Position numbers and translations under genes: made by a program
Notes under the pieces: generated by a model
What the model was told of the DNA's origin: nothing
Seen by the model: the letters and a program-made list of their open reading frames with translations, nothing else
Database searches by the model: none
Shown: one piece after another, positions 33,646 to 44,432 of the stretch
Layout of the letters: the number at the start of each line of letters is the position of its first letter
Position numbering within the stretch: position 1 is the stretch's first letter
Assembly (NCBI GenBank): GCA_024279425.1
Contig: JAJRRO010000122.1
Coordinates: 62,001 to 126,000, forward strand
Length of the DNA: 64,000 nucleotides
Reading direction: 5' to 3'
Source: Bacteroidota bacterium
GTDB taxonomy: Bacteria; Bacteroidota; Bacteroidia; Flavobacteriales; Flavobacteriaceae

Positions 33646-36063
33646 ATGATCAAAAACTATTTCAAAATTGCTTGGAGAAATCTAACTCGGAGAAAAGGCC
33701 ATGCCTTTATAAATATTGGAGGATTGGCGGTGGGTATTGCAGTCTGCCTTCTGATTTTTATCATCATTCAGTTTGAACTTAGTTTTGACAACTACCATAA
33801 AAAGAAAGATCGGATTTATCGGGTTTTGAGCGAGATGCATCATTCCACAGTACCGGAACCCTTTACCAACAGTGGTGTACCATACCCATTGCCCTCAACA
33901 CTTGAAACGGCTATTCCACAAATAGAAGAATCTTCTGTTGTTTTTTCCGTAAATGAATCTCAGTTTCAAATCTTGGACGACGAGGGAAAAACAGTTAAAA
34001 AGTTCAAGGAGGAAAATGGTGTGTTGTTTACTGAACCTAGCCTGTTCGATATATTTGATTTTGAATGGTTGGTCGGAGACCCAAATTCGCTTAAAGATCC
34101 GTTTAGTGTTGTTCTAGTCAAAGAAACGGCCGATAGGTACTTCGGTAATTGGGAAAAAGCAATTGGCAAGACCATAATGGCGAACAATTCTGAAATTTTT
34201 ACGGTGACCGGGATACTTGGAAGTATTCCGAAGAATTCTGATCTTCAATTTAAAGTGGTCATTTCTTATGGTACTGGTTTTACATCTCAATTTTTAACAT
34301 CAGAAGACTGGGATAGTATCAACGGAAATTTTAATTGCTATGTTCTATTGCCTCCTAATGTTTCAGAGTCTTCCATCAATGCCCGGCTCGATTTGCTTTC
34401 CAAGGAAAAGAGAGACGAGGGCAATGCCGATACGAATATTCTGCAGCCGCTGGAAGCTGTACATTTTGATACGGAGTCAGGAAATTTCAGCCATAAAAGT
34501 ATCAGTTTTGAATTGATAAATATATTGTGGATCGTGGCAGGTTTCATCTTGTGGATCGCATGTGTAAACTTCATCAATTTATCGACCGCGCAAACCGTTA
34601 ATCGTTCCAAAGAAATAGGGGTGCGAAAGGTATTGGGGAGCAACAAGACCCACTTAAAAATGCAATTCTTGACCGAAACACTTTTAATTGTTCTGTTGTC
34701 TGTCGCACTTTCAGTGGGCATTGCCTTTGCATCGTTAAAGTATGTAGGCAATATGCTTGATGTGCCGCTTTCCCTCGAAATGATAAATATTACCCATATA
34801 GTTTTTTTCTTGACCTTGACAACCATTTTGGTCACACTGTTAGCAGGGTTTTACCCTTCAATCGTCCTTGCGCGCTATAAGGCTGTGGATGCTTTAAAAG
34901 GTAAGGTGGCAAAGGTAGGTTCTGGCAGTATTTCTTTGCGAAGAAGCCTTGTTGTATTTCAATTTGCAGTTGCCCAGGCATTGATTATTGGTACATTAAT
35001 CCTCGTTGATCAAATGGACTATTTTATGAACCAGCCCTTAGGTTTTGAAAAGGAGTCGGTAATAAATATAACACTGCCCCGTGACAGTATCGCACAAACC
35101 AAAATGGATTATCTGCGTAATGAGGTTTTGTCGATAAATGGAGTTCAGAATGCAAGCTACAGTTCAAATACACCACTAGATCACAACAGGACGCATTGGA
35201 GCAACTTCACATTCAACCAATCAACCGAAGACACTGAATTTTATTCTGTAATAAAGCGCACAGACCATAATTTTCTAGATACTTACAAGCTGACATTGGT
35301 CGCTGGCAGAGGTTTAAAGCCTTTGGAAAACACAACAGAATTTCTTGTTAATGAGACCATGTTAAAAAAATTGGGGCTTACTAATGCGGAAGAAGCCTTG
35401 AATAAGGAAATTGATTTATGGGAAGGAGAGATAATCGGACCTATTGTCGGGGTTGTAAAAGACTTTCAAAGCCATTCTTTCAAGGATGAAATAGCGCCTG
35501 TGCTAATGATGCCAGCAGAAGATATGTATGGTCAAATCAGTTTAAAATTGGCATCGAACGAAACTTCGACCGCATTGCTGAAAATTGAGAAAATCTGGAA
35601 CGAACTGTTTCCGAATTATGTTTTTGAATATAACTTTCTTGACGACAAGATAGCCGGCTATTATGAACAAGAAAAGCGATTGTCGCAATTGTACAAACTA
35701 TCAGCTGGTATTGCCATATTCCTCAGTTGTTTAGGTCTATTTGGCCTAGCTTCCTTTATGATTATGCAACGTATAAAAGAGGCGGGCATTCGAAAAGTTC
35801 TTGGTGCCACCAAAAATAATATTGTTTTCCTGTTCTCAAAAGAATTTATCCTCTTGATAGGCATAGCCTTTTGCGTAGCTGCACCACTTGCCTGGTATTT
35901 TATGAGCAAATGGTTAGAAGAATACACCTATCATATTGATATTACTTGGACAGTTTTTGTGATTGGTGGTATAGGAACCATGCTTATCGCTTTGTCAACG
36001 GTAGGTTATCAGGCCATGAAAGTAGCCAGTCAGAACCCTGTAAAAAGTCTTCGAACGGAATAA
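33646..36063 (+). CDS. FtsX/MacB-type ABC transporter permease (1 of 4)
   Basis: 805 residues. The N-terminus (NYFKIAWRNLTRRKGHAFINIGG) leads into a transmembrane segment, then a MacB-like periplasmic core domain (about 45-280). Three transmembrane segments with the FtsX signature follow (INLSTAQTVNRSKEIGVRKVLGS), then a second periplasmic domain and a second FtsX unit near the C-terminus (LFGLASFMIMQRIKEAGIRKVLGA). It ends NPVKSLRTE. Such double-FtsX proteins need a separate ATPase, which is not in the window. They may drive efflux or envelope processes by mechanotransmission; the substrate is unknown. Expression is probably as an operon with the next three paralogues. Confidence 0.88.
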   Translation: MIKNYFKIAWRNLTRRKGHAFINIGGLAVGIAVCLLIFIIIQFELSFDNYHKKKDRIYRVLSEMHHSTVPEPFTNSGVPYPLPSTLETAIPQIEESSVVFSVNESQFQILDDEGKTVKKFKEENGVLFTEPSLFDIFDFEWLVGDPNSLKDPFSVVLVKETADRYFGNWEKAIGKTIMANNSEIFTVTGILGSIPKNSDLQFKVVISYGTGFTSQFLTSEDWDSINGNFNCYVLLPPNVSESSINARLDLLSKEKRDEGNADTNILQPLEAVHFDTESGNFSHKSISFELINILWIVAGFILWIACVNFINLSTAQTVNRSKEIGVRKVLGSNKTHLKMQFLTETLLIVLLSVALSVGIAFASLKYVGNMLDVPLSLEMINITHIVFFLTLTTILVTLLAGFYPSIVLARYKAVDALKGKVAKVGSGSISLRRSLVVFQFAVAQALIIGTLILVDQMDYFMNQPLGFEKESVINITLPRDSIAQTKMDYLRNEVLSINGVQNASYSSNTPLDHNRTHWSNFTFNQSTEDTEFYSVIKRTDHNFLDTYKLTLVAGRGLKPLENTTEFLVNETMLKKLGLTNAEEALNKEIDLWEGEIIGPIVGVVKDFQSHSFKDEIAPVLMMPAEDMYGQISLKLASNETSTALLKIEKIWNELFPNYVFEYNFLDDKIAGYYEQEKRLSQLYKLSAGIAIFLSCLGLFGLASFMIMQRIKEAGIRKVLGATKNNIVFLFSKEFILLIGIAFCVAAPLAWYFMSKWLEEYTYHIDITWTVFVIGGIGTMLIALSTVGYQAMKVASQNPVKSLRTE

Positions 36064-36092
36064 AATAACATCATCAATCAAAATCATCGATT

Positions 36093-38537
36093 ATGTATAA
36101 AAACTATATCAAAACAGCTTGGAGGAATCTAACGAAAAACGTTTTGTTTTCCTTTATCAATATTTTTGGATTGGGAATGGGCATAGCCTGTTTTACATTG
36201 TTTTTGCTATTTGCATTAAACGAGTTTAACTACAACCGTTTCAATGCCAATTCAGATAATATTTATAGAGTTTATGAATGGATGGAAGGAATAGAAGGAA
36301 GGACTCCACAAGGTTTTGCTTCTGCCTATACTCCATTAGGCCCGGCATTGAAGACAGATTTTACGGATGTAGAAAGTTTTGTCAGGATTTATACGGATGA
36401 AGAAAAGTTCGTTAAAACTGATGGCGAAATAAATCAAAGCGGGATTTCTTATTCAGATCCCGAACTGTTTAAAATGTTTTCCTTCGAAATTCTAGAGGGT
36501 AATAGTTCAAATCCACTGGGCGATCCAAATAATATAGTTCTCACACAAAATGAGGCCGTTCGGTTGTTTGGTTCTACGAATGCCATTGGGCAAACAATAG
36601 AAATTAAAACGGAAGATAGCTTTGTTCCGTTTAAAGTTTCGGCGGTGGCCAAAAATCTTCCCAGTAACTCATCCATTCAATTCAGTGTTTTAGGTAGTTA
36701 TGAATATTTCCTTTCTACTGGGATGGGAAAACAGACCATTAATAATTGGGACATGGGCATTAACAGCGAAACTTATGTCCGACTTAGCGAACAAAGTACT
36801 TTAATCGCCCAGCCAGATCGCCTCTTAAGCTTCAGAAAAAAGTACTATCCCAATGAAGAAAATCAGGCCAAAGAAATGGGCATGTGGAATGGAGAAGGAG
36901 CATTTCCGGTAAGTTTTCAGTTACAACGGTTGGCAGATGTACACACCAATCCAATGATTGATGGAGTAGCTAGCACTATTGATTCCAAATATATCTGGTT
37001 GTTGATTGGTATTGCATCTGGAATACTGTTAATAGCCTGTATCAATTTTACAACTTTGTCAATAGGCCGTTCGGCAAAAAGAGTCAAGGAAATCGGATTA
37101 AGAAAGGTAATCGGTGGGAAAAGAAAACAACTTCTCTACCAGTTTCTTTCCGAGTCCATTCTCTTGAGTTTTCTTGCGGCGTTCTTAGGCCTTCTCATGT
37201 TAGTGGTTCTACTGCCGATATTTAATACCCTAGCTGAAACGAACCTACAATTGTCCTTAACGCAATTTCCAGAATTAGCAATATATGTCGCCGCACTTGT
37301 TTTGTTGACCGGTATACTGGCCGGTGCTTATCCTGCATTTGTCATGTCCGGTTTCAAACCTGCTTCGGCCTTAAAGAACAATATAAACCTGAGCGGGTCG
37401 AACCTCTTTACGAAATCTTTGGTCACACTACAGTTTGTATTATCCATTGCCTTTGGCGTTTCAACGTATATCATCCTTCAGCAATTGAACTTTATGCAAT
37501 CCAAAGACCTTGGTTTTGAGAAAGAAAACGTACTGGTTGTCGATGCTGTGGGAAGCAACGCCGAGCGTATTTATCCGTTATTAAAACAAGAATTGGCAAA
37601 TAATGGTGCAATCAAGGGAATTTCAGCCTCGGAAATGGGTATGGGTGCAGAACAAGGTTTCATGAGGTATTTCCTTGAATATGGGGATAAACAAGGACCT
37701 GTAGTAACCTATCCCGTGGACTTGAACTTCTTAGATGTGATGGGCATGCAATTGATGTCGGGCAGAAACTTTGACTCACGGTTTGCATCCGACTCAATTA
37801 GTTCCATCATTGTAAACGAGGCATTCTTAAGAGAGTATAATATACCGGAGCAAGATGCCATAGAAACACAGGTAATAGAAAAAAATCATAGAGGCGAAAG
37901 TTCAACAAGAACAATTATCGGGGTTATAAAGGATTTCAACTTTGGGGCATTGAGCAATGCGGTGGAACCCCAAATATTTCTCCAATCCGCTTCAATAAAT
38001 GCCCGAAAGATATATATAAGACTGAAGCCTGGAAACATCTCTGAAACACTTTTAACGATTGGCTCAAAATGGGACGACCTAGCTTCCGGATTACCTTTTC
38101 AGTATAACTTTCTTGATGATAATTTTGACCGCTTCTACAAAAAGGAGGAGCGGTGGAGTGGTATTGCTGGGAGTGCCGGATTAATCTCTATTTTTCTAGC
38201 ATGTCTAGGCTTGTTCGGCCTTGCGGCCCTATCGGCCGCGAAGCGTACTAAGGAAATCGGGATACGAAAAGTGTTGGGGGCCTCGTCATCCTCCGTGGCA
38301 AAATTATTATCCAAAGAATTCACGAAACTGGTCCTACTTGCAATACTTATTGCCTCCCCTATCGTCTGGTATTTCATGGATAAATGGCTCCAGGATTACG
38401 TATTCAGAATTAACATAGATTGGTGGGTGTTTGTTGGGGCCGGAGCTTTAGCGATTGGTATAGCACTTTTCACGGTAAGCTTTCAAGCGATAAGGGCGGC
38501 GAATGCCAACCCTGTGAAAAGTCTGCGTACTGAATAA
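36093..38537 (+). CDS. FtsX/MacB-type ABC transporter permease (2 of 4)
   Basis: 814 residues, paralogous to its neighbours over the full length. It starts NYIKTAWRNLTKNVLFSFINIFG and has the first FtsX motif TLSIGRSAKRVKEIGLRKVIGG. The second is LFGLAALSAAKRTKEIGIRKVLGA, and the end is NPVKSLRTE. The two periplasmic domains diverge more than the membrane parts, as expected if partners or ligands differ. It lies 29 bp after gene 1 and is preceded by the same TCATCAATCAAAA motif. No ATP-binding motif is present. Confidence 0.88.
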   Translation: MYKNYIKTAWRNLTKNVLFSFINIFGLGMGIACFTLFLLFALNEFNYNRFNANSDNIYRVYEWMEGIEGRTPQGFASAYTPLGPALKTDFTDVESFVRIYTDEEKFVKTDGEINQSGISYSDPELFKMFSFEILEGNSSNPLGDPNNIVLTQNEAVRLFGSTNAIGQTIEIKTEDSFVPFKVSAVAKNLPSNSSIQFSVLGSYEYFLSTGMGKQTINNWDMGINSETYVRLSEQSTLIAQPDRLLSFRKKYYPNEENQAKEMGMWNGEGAFPVSFQLQRLADVHTNPMIDGVASTIDSKYIWLLIGIASGILLIACINFTTLSIGRSAKRVKEIGLRKVIGGKRKQLLYQFLSESILLSFLAAFLGLLMLVVLLPIFNTLAETNLQLSLTQFPELAIYVAALVLLTGILAGAYPAFVMSGFKPASALKNNINLSGSNLFTKSLVTLQFVLSIAFGVSTYIILQQLNFMQSKDLGFEKENVLVVDAVGSNAERIYPLLKQELANNGAIKGISASEMGMGAEQGFMRYFLEYGDKQGPVVTYPVDLNFLDVMGMQLMSGRNFDSRFASDSISSIIVNEAFLREYNIPEQDAIETQVIEKNHRGESSTRTIIGVIKDFNFGALSNAVEPQIFLQSASINARKIYIRLKPGNISETLLTIGSKWDDLASGLPFQYNFLDDNFDRFYKKEERWSGIAGSAGLISIFLACLGLFGLAALSAAKRTKEIGIRKVLGASSSSVAKLLSKEFTKLVLLAILIASPIVWYFMDKWLQDYVFRINIDWWVFVGAGALAIGIALFTVSFQAIRAANANPVKSLRTE

Positions 38538-38560
38538 TCATCAATCAAAAGATAAAAATT

Positions 38561-40948
38561 ATGTTAAAACACAATCTAAAATTATTCCTTAGGAATATAA
38601 AAAAGTATAAAGGCACTTTTCTCATAAATGTCATTGGGCTTTCAACAGGTTTGACCTGTGTACTGTTGATTACCCTTTGGGTGGTTGATGAGCTGCAAGT
38701 TGACAAATTTCATGAAAATGACGCGCAGTTATATCAAGTTTGGAACAAATTCGAAAAACCCGATGGAATTAAGTTAGCGTTTTGGACACCCGATATGCTT
38801 GCGGAGACCATGGCGGAACAACTGCCAGAAGTAAAATATGCATCGCCTTTTGTACCGGACGGATGGCTAGGGAATGTACCGTTGACAACGGAAAAAGAAA
38901 CCTATAAAGCACCTGGAGTATTTGCAGGCAAGGACTACTTCAAAATGTTCTCGTATAATTTAATTAAAGGTACCGAAGACCAAGTGTTGAAGGATATCAG
39001 TTCAATCGTAATATCGGAATCTTTGGCCACAAAAATATTTGGGAGTCCAGATGATGCGATGGGCAAAGCATTGGAATGGAGCGCACTCAACACTAACGAG
39101 ACGCATACCGTGAGCGGTGTTTTTAAGGACTTGCCCTCAAATTCAACCCAACAATTCGATTTCATATTGCCTTTTGAACGCTTTGTGAAATTGTCCCCTA
39201 ATATAGGCAGAGAATCCAATTGGACCCAGAATGCCCCGATTACTTATATAGTTTTGGAAAAAGGTACGGACGTAGACCTGTTCTCAAAAAAAATAGAGGG
39301 TTTTTCGAAGGCGCAAGACAACAATGTGGAGGCCAATCTATTTCTAAAACAATATTCCACCAATTATTTGCATGGAAATTTTGAAAATGGAAAAGTTGTA
39401 GGCGGTCGAATAGAATATGTATACTTGTTTTCGGCCATTGCCCTTTTTATATTGATTATCGCATGCATCAATTTTATGAACCTTTTCACCGCGAACGCCA
39501 CTAGAAGAGTAAAGGAAATTGGCATCAAAAAAGCCTTGGGATCCCAGTGCGGGGCCTTGATCTGGCAATATTTTGGCGAGGCCATATTAACTGCCTTCTT
39601 TTCGTTATTGGTTGCCATACTTCTTATGGTTGTCTCACTGCCACAATTTAATATGATTACAGGCAAAACACTATCGCTGTTACCGGATTTCCTGACCGTT
39701 GCAATAATACTGCTGACCGTCCTCTTTACGGGACTACTAGCAGGAAGCTATCCGGCACTTCATCTGTCGCGCTTCAATCCAGTGGCCATTTTAAAAGGAA
39801 AATTGAAAAGTGCCACTAGTGAAGTTTGGGTACGCAAAGGTCTAGTAGTATTTCAATTTGGTCTTTCGATTATCTTGATAGTGGCCGTATTGGTGGTATA
39901 CAAACAAATCGATTTTGTACAGTCAAAAAATCTTGGAATGGAAAAAGATAATGTAATCTATTTTCAAAAGGAAGGAGCATTACAATCAAACTCAGAAGCT
40001 TTTTTGGAAAAAGCCAATGCGATCCCGGGAATTTTGAACGCTACTACCGCCGTACAAAACTTTGTAGGTACCCAAATGAACAATACCAGTGGAGTTAGAT
40101 GGCCTGGACAAGAAGAAGGAACTACCGTCGATTTTACGGATATGGGGACAAGTGTGGGTCTAATAGAGACACTCGATATCAATCTAGTGCAGGGTAGGGC
40201 TTTTTCAAAGGCATTTGCATCGGATAGCACCAGCGCCATTCTTTTTAACGAAACGGCCATAAAAGCCATGGGGCTTGAGAATCCGGTAGGTAAAACAGTT
40301 AATTTATGGGGAGAAGACCGCCAGATAGTCGGGGTGGTCAAGGATTTCCACTTTCAATCCTTTCGTGAGGCCATTCGACCAATGTTCTTTCGTTTAGTTC
40401 CAGAAAAACAGACCTTTTTGTTTATGGCAAAACTAGCAGCAGGTAGCGAAAGGGAAACTTTGGCACAATTAAAGGAGGTTTACGGCGAATTCAATCCGGG
40501 GTACACTTTCGACTTTAAATTTTTGGATACTGATTTTCAGGCCTTGTACGAATCGGAAAGTAGGGTCGCAATGTTGTCCAAGTATTTTGCCGGTCTTGCA
40601 ATACTAATTTCTTGCTTAGGTCTGTTAGGATTGGCAACTTTTACGGCAGAGCGTCGCAGAAAGGAAATCAGCATACGGAAAGTATTGGGGCAAACCGCTA
40701 CGCAAGTAACACTCATGCTTTCCAGCGAGTTTGCAAAACTTGTTATTATATCGGTTTTAATTTCGCTCCCACTTGCCTATTGGTTGTCAAACAATTGGCT
40801 TTCGGACTTTGCATATCGGATTACTCTGAATTTTTGGTATTTCCTTGGGGCAGGACTGTTAGCATTATTTGTTGCTATGCTGACCGTCGGTAGTCAGGCA
40901 ATTCGGGCAGCAAATAGAAACCCGGTCGATGGGTTACGGGAGGAATAA
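38561..40948 (+). CDS. FtsX/MacB-type ABC transporter permease (3 of 4)
   Basis: 795 residues and the most divergent of the four. It starts NLKLFLRNIKKYKGTFLINVIG and has FtsX motifs FTANATRRVKEIGIKKALGS and LATFTAERRRKEISIRKVLGQ. The C-terminus is NPVDGLREE instead of NPVKSLRTE. Topology is the same: one N-terminal transmembrane segment, a periplasmic domain, three segments, a second periplasmic domain and three segments. It follows gene 2 by 23 bp. Partner ATPase not visible. Confidence 0.87.
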   Translation: MLKHNLKLFLRNIKKYKGTFLINVIGLSTGLTCVLLITLWVVDELQVDKFHENDAQLYQVWNKFEKPDGIKLAFWTPDMLAETMAEQLPEVKYASPFVPDGWLGNVPLTTEKETYKAPGVFAGKDYFKMFSYNLIKGTEDQVLKDISSIVISESLATKIFGSPDDAMGKALEWSALNTNETHTVSGVFKDLPSNSTQQFDFILPFERFVKLSPNIGRESNWTQNAPITYIVLEKGTDVDLFSKKIEGFSKAQDNNVEANLFLKQYSTNYLHGNFENGKVVGGRIEYVYLFSAIALFILIIACINFMNLFTANATRRVKEIGIKKALGSQCGALIWQYFGEAILTAFFSLLVAILLMVVSLPQFNMITGKTLSLLPDFLTVAIILLTVLFTGLLAGSYPALHLSRFNPVAILKGKLKSATSEVWVRKGLVVFQFGLSIILIVAVLVVYKQIDFVQSKNLGMEKDNVIYFQKEGALQSNSEAFLEKANAIPGILNATTAVQNFVGTQMNNTSGVRWPGQEEGTTVDFTDMGTSVGLIETLDINLVQGRAFSKAFASDSTSAILFNETAIKAMGLENPVGKTVNLWGEDRQIVGVVKDFHFQSFREAIRPMFFRLVPEKQTFLFMAKLAAGSERETLAQLKEVYGEFNPGYTFDFKFLDTDFQALYESESRVAMLSKYFAGLAILISCLGLLGLATFTAERRRKEISIRKVLGQTATQVTLMLSSEFAKLVIISVLISLPLAYWLSNNWLSDFAYRITLNFWYFLGAGLLALFVAMLTVGSQAIRAANRNPVDGLREE

Positions 40949-40971
40949 TCATCAAATAAAAAACAAGAAAC

Positions 40972-43362
40972 ATGTTTAAAAACTATCTGAAATTCGCTTG
41001 GCGTAACCTTAAAAAGAATAAAGGGTATTCGATAATTAATATTGGAGGTCTTGCTGTTGGTATTGCCGTAGTTACCATTATAGGGCTATGGATTTACGAC
41101 GAAATCACTTTTAATACCAATCATGAAAATTATGGGCATATAGCTCAAGTTATGGTGAATAGAACCTCGAATGGCGAAAAGAGAACGCGGTCTATAATTC
41201 CATATCCATTGGGTAATGAACTTAGAAAAAGCTATGGAAGCGATTTCAAATACGTAGTGATGAGTTCTGGCCACGGAGACAATATCTTATCGGTAGCGGA
41301 AAAAAATCTTACACAACACGGTGCTTTTATGGAAGCTGATGTACTGCGAATGCTTTCATTGAACATGTTAAAGGGTAGCAACAATGGATTAATGGAACCA
41401 AATTCAATTGTCATATCCTTAGCCACAGCAAAAGCATTTTTTGGAGATGCCGACCCCATCGGTAGACAGATGAAAATAAATAATGCCTTGAGCGTTTTGG
41501 TCACAGGTGTTTTTGATGACCTACCCTATAATTCTGAATTTAGAGAGCTAAAGTTCATAGCCCCATGGGAACTATATGTTTCATCTACCGATTGGGTAAG
41601 AACGGCTCGCGATCAAAATTTATGGGATAATAATTCTTATAGTTTATATGCTCAAATTTCAGATAATTCTGATATGCAAGCCGTTAGCGATAAAATCAAA
41701 CAAACCATTTATAATAACTTATCAGAAGGGGATAGGCAGAGCAATCCGGAAATATTTTTGCACTCCATGAAGGATTGGCATTTAAAATCAAGTTGGAAAA
41801 ACGGGGTACAGACCGACGGGCTTATGCAATATGTATGGTTATTCGGTATTATCGGTCTTTTTGTATTGCTATTGGCGTGTATAAATTTTATGAATTTATC
41901 TACCGCCCAATCTGAGAAACGAGCAAAAGAAGTAGGTGTTCGCAAAACGGTCGGTTCAAACAAGAATCAATTGATAGCTCAGTTTTTTGTCGAATCGTTT
42001 TTAGTAACGTTTTTTGCATTCTTTTTGGCTATACTTTTCGTGTTAGTGCTAATACCTTCCTTTAATCAATTGGCGGATAAAGAAATAGTTTTTCCGTTGA
42101 CCAACATATCCTTTTGGCTCATTTGTTTAGGACTGATCTTTATAACAGGTATTTTGGCAGGAAGCTACCCTGCTCTTTATCTATCTTCTTTTAGACCCGT
42201 AAAAGTATTGAAAGGAACCTTCAAATCTGGCAAATCTGCTATGTCATTTCGTAAAGCACTAGTGATAGTTCAATTCACAATTTCTTTAGTCCTTATCATT
42301 GGAACTATGGTGATAAGAGATCAAATTGAGTATTCAAAAGATCGTCCTATAGGTTATGAGAAAAGCCAATTAGTTATGATTGGAAAGAATACCGAAGATT
42401 ATGAGGGCAAATACAATTTGCTCCGCAATGAACTATTAAAAGATGGGGTTGTTGAAGAAATGGCAGAATCTTCAAGTCCGCTGACCGAGGTTTGGAATAG
42501 TAATGGTGGATTTGACTGGGAGGGCAAGAATCCTGATTTTGATACCAATATCATAACTTTCTTTGTAACGCATGACTATGGTAAAACTGTAGGATGGAAT
42601 GTAATCGAAGGCAGAGACTTTTCAAGGGATTTCTCTACAGACTCCACGGCATTTGTTTTAAACGAGGCGGCAGTCGAGTATATGGGATTAAAAAACCCCG
42701 TAGGTAAAACTATTAGATGGGCAGGGGAAGAGCATAAAATTATTGGGGTAGTTAAAAACATAATAACAGAGTCTCCTTTTGATCCAGTAAAGCAAGCGGT
42801 TTACTTGATAGATTATGATAATACAAATTGGATAGAACTCAAATTATTGTCATCGAAAAGTATAACTCAGTCGCTTGCTCAAATCGAAACAGTTTTTAAT
42901 AAGCATGTTCCAAATGTTCCATTTCAATATCAATTTGTTGATGAGGCATTTGCCGGAAAATTCAAGGCTGAAGAACGTATCAGACAGCTATCAGGAATAT
43001 TCGCCTTTTTAGCCATTTTTATCTGTTGTTTGGGTTTGTTCGGCTTAGCCTCGTTCGTTGCAGAACAACGCACCAAAGAAATAGGCGTGCGAAAGGTTTT
43101 AGGAGCCTCTGTTCTAAGTTTATGGAAAATGCTTTCCAAAGATTTCGTGATTCTAGTATCGATTTCGTGTTTGATTGCCGTACCTATCGCCTATCATTTT
43201 ATGAACCAATGGTTACAGAACTACGAATACCGTATGGAAATCTCTTGGCGAGTTTTTGGTTTTGCCGTTGTAGGAGCACTGACCGTCACATTATTAACAG
43301 TGAGCTTTCAGGCTATCAAAGCAGCTCTTGTCAACCCCGTAAAAAATTTGCGAACTGAATAG
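40972..43362 (+). CDS. FtsX/MacB-type ABC transporter permease (4 of 4)
   Basis: 796 residues. It starts NYLKFAWRNLKKNKGYSIINIGG and has FtsX motifs NLSTAQSEKRAKEVGVRKTVGS and LASFVAEQRTKEIGVRKVLGA. It ends NPVKNLRTE. It is the last gene of the array. A perfect 18-bp palindrome (43367-43384) begins 4 bp after the stop codon. Together the four genes look like repeated tandem duplication of one ancestor. Function beyond the family is not determinable from sequence. Confidence 0.88.
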   Translation: MFKNYLKFAWRNLKKNKGYSIINIGGLAVGIAVVTIIGLWIYDEITFNTNHENYGHIAQVMVNRTSNGEKRTRSIIPYPLGNELRKSYGSDFKYVVMSSGHGDNILSVAEKNLTQHGAFMEADVLRMLSLNMLKGSNNGLMEPNSIVISLATAKAFFGDADPIGRQMKINNALSVLVTGVFDDLPYNSEFRELKFIAPWELYVSSTDWVRTARDQNLWDNNSYSLYAQISDNSDMQAVSDKIKQTIYNNLSEGDRQSNPEIFLHSMKDWHLKSSWKNGVQTDGLMQYVWLFGIIGLFVLLLACINFMNLSTAQSEKRAKEVGVRKTVGSNKNQLIAQFFVESFLVTFFAFFLAILFVLVLIPSFNQLADKEIVFPLTNISFWLICLGLIFITGILAGSYPALYLSSFRPVKVLKGTFKSGKSAMSFRKALVIVQFTISLVLIIGTMVIRDQIEYSKDRPIGYEKSQLVMIGKNTEDYEGKYNLLRNELLKDGVVEEMAESSSPLTEVWNSNGGFDWEGKNPDFDTNIITFFVTHDYGKTVGWNVIEGRDFSRDFSTDSTAFVLNEAAVEYMGLKNPVGKTIRWAGEEHKIIGVVKNIITESPFDPVKQAVYLIDYDNTNWIELKLLSSKSITQSLAQIETVFNKHVPNVPFQYQFVDEAFAGKFKAEERIRQLSGIFAFLAIFICCLGLFGLASFVAEQRTKEIGVRKVLGASVLSLWKMLSKDFVILVSISCLIAVPIAYHFMNQWLQNYEYRMEISWRVFGFAVVGALTVTLLTVSFQAIKAALVNPVKNLRTE

Positions 43363-43363
43363 C

Positions 43364-43473
43364 CCCATAAAACGGCCGTTTTATAGAACTGCCAAAGTCA
43401 ACAAAGCAAAAAAGTCATCCAGTCCCATTTGTGGTCCTTTTTAATAGTTTCATTAATTCACCTTTTATGGGAC
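43364..43473. repeat. palindrome with a downstream half-copy
   Basis: ATAAAACGGCCGTTTTAT (43367-43384) is a perfect palindrome, preceded by CCC. A half-copy TTTTATGGGAC lies at 43463-43473, so CCCATAAAA at 43364 and TTTTATGGG also face each other across 107 bp. It belongs to the same family as the palindromes at 33358 and 57013. Confidence 0.6.
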
Positions 43474-43580
43474 ACTTTTGACCATTTTTCAAGGCGATAT
43501 ATTAGAGCAAATGTTTTGCATTTAAGTACACGGATCTTCAAAAAAGACAAACCGGAAAATAGTTCCTTCATAAAATTCAT

Positions 43581-44207
43581 TTAAATCGCCATCAGAATAG
43601 CGAGTGCCAAAACTTTTCTCTTCTCCTTGCTTTCCAAATAATCCGATTCATTGGTATTGGACAAGTACCCATGCTCTAACAATATAGCAGGGCAAAAATT
43701 CGAGGTTTCCCTTAATACCTGAAAATTGGCCTGCTTGGTTCTCCGTTTCTTAAAACCGAGCTTTCGATTCAGTTGGTCTACCATGGCCTTTGCATATCTT
43801 TTAGACAGTTCGTTATAACCATCGGTCATATTATAAGTATATACCTCGATTCCGATAGCATTGTAATTATTAGAATGATTGCAATGCAATGAAATAAAAA
43901 TATCCGGTTTTAAATGTTGGGCAAGTTTTGTTCTATCGCCCAAAGAAATCAAAGTATCCCTGTTCCTTGTCAAATAAATATCATACTTGTTTTCTAATAA
44001 GGTTTTGTTCCAGACTAATATTTGCCTTGCAATATCCAGGACAACATCTTTCTCTTTAAGTCCTTGTTCGGATACAGCACCCGAATCGGTTCCACCATGT
44101 CCGGGGTCAATAAGTATTACACTTCTATCATCTTTAATTGACTGTGCTTGCAGGCCATTGAATTGGACTCCTAATATGACCATAATCAGGGCTATAATCT
44201 TTTTCAT
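43581..44207 (-). CDS. N-acetylmuramoyl-L-alanine amidase (Amidase_3)
   Basis: 208 residues from the Met that begins a signal peptide (MKKIIALIMVILGVQFNG); upstream Mets at 44243 and 44219 would place charged residues before it. The amidase zinc motifs are the His of LIDPGHGGTDSG, a Glu in the following helix, and the His of FISLHCNHS, with catalytic Glu in LLEHGYLSN. It cleaves the peptide stem from peptidoglycan in the periplasm. It diverges from the Tra operon and may open the wall for the conjugation channel; a housekeeping role is equally possible. Confidence 0.88.
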   Translation of the reverse strand: MKKIIALIMVILGVQFNGLQAQSIKDDRSVILIDPGHGGTDSGAVSEQGLKEKDVVLDIARQILVWNKTLLENKYDIYLTRNRDTLISLGDRTKLAQHLKPDIFISLHCNHSNNYNAIGIEVYTYNMTDGYNELSKRYAKAMVDQLNRKLGFKKRRTKQANFQVLRETSNFCPAILLEHGYLSNTNESDYLESKEKRKVLALAILMAI

Positions 44208-44432
44208 TGCTAAAGCCATTCTATCGTTTTTTTCATTGAGCAATATTCAATGAATCTTTCAAAAGCATGTGTTTTCTCCAAAAATTAACGCAGAAACCAG
44301 TTAATATTTAGGAATCCTTCTGTGAAAATCACCTTCCCATTCTACTTTCCACAATAGGTCCTAGGTCTAAGCCGACGGCGGATCAATTAATCGGATGCTG
44401 AAACTAGTTCAGCACAAAAAAAACAAGACATT

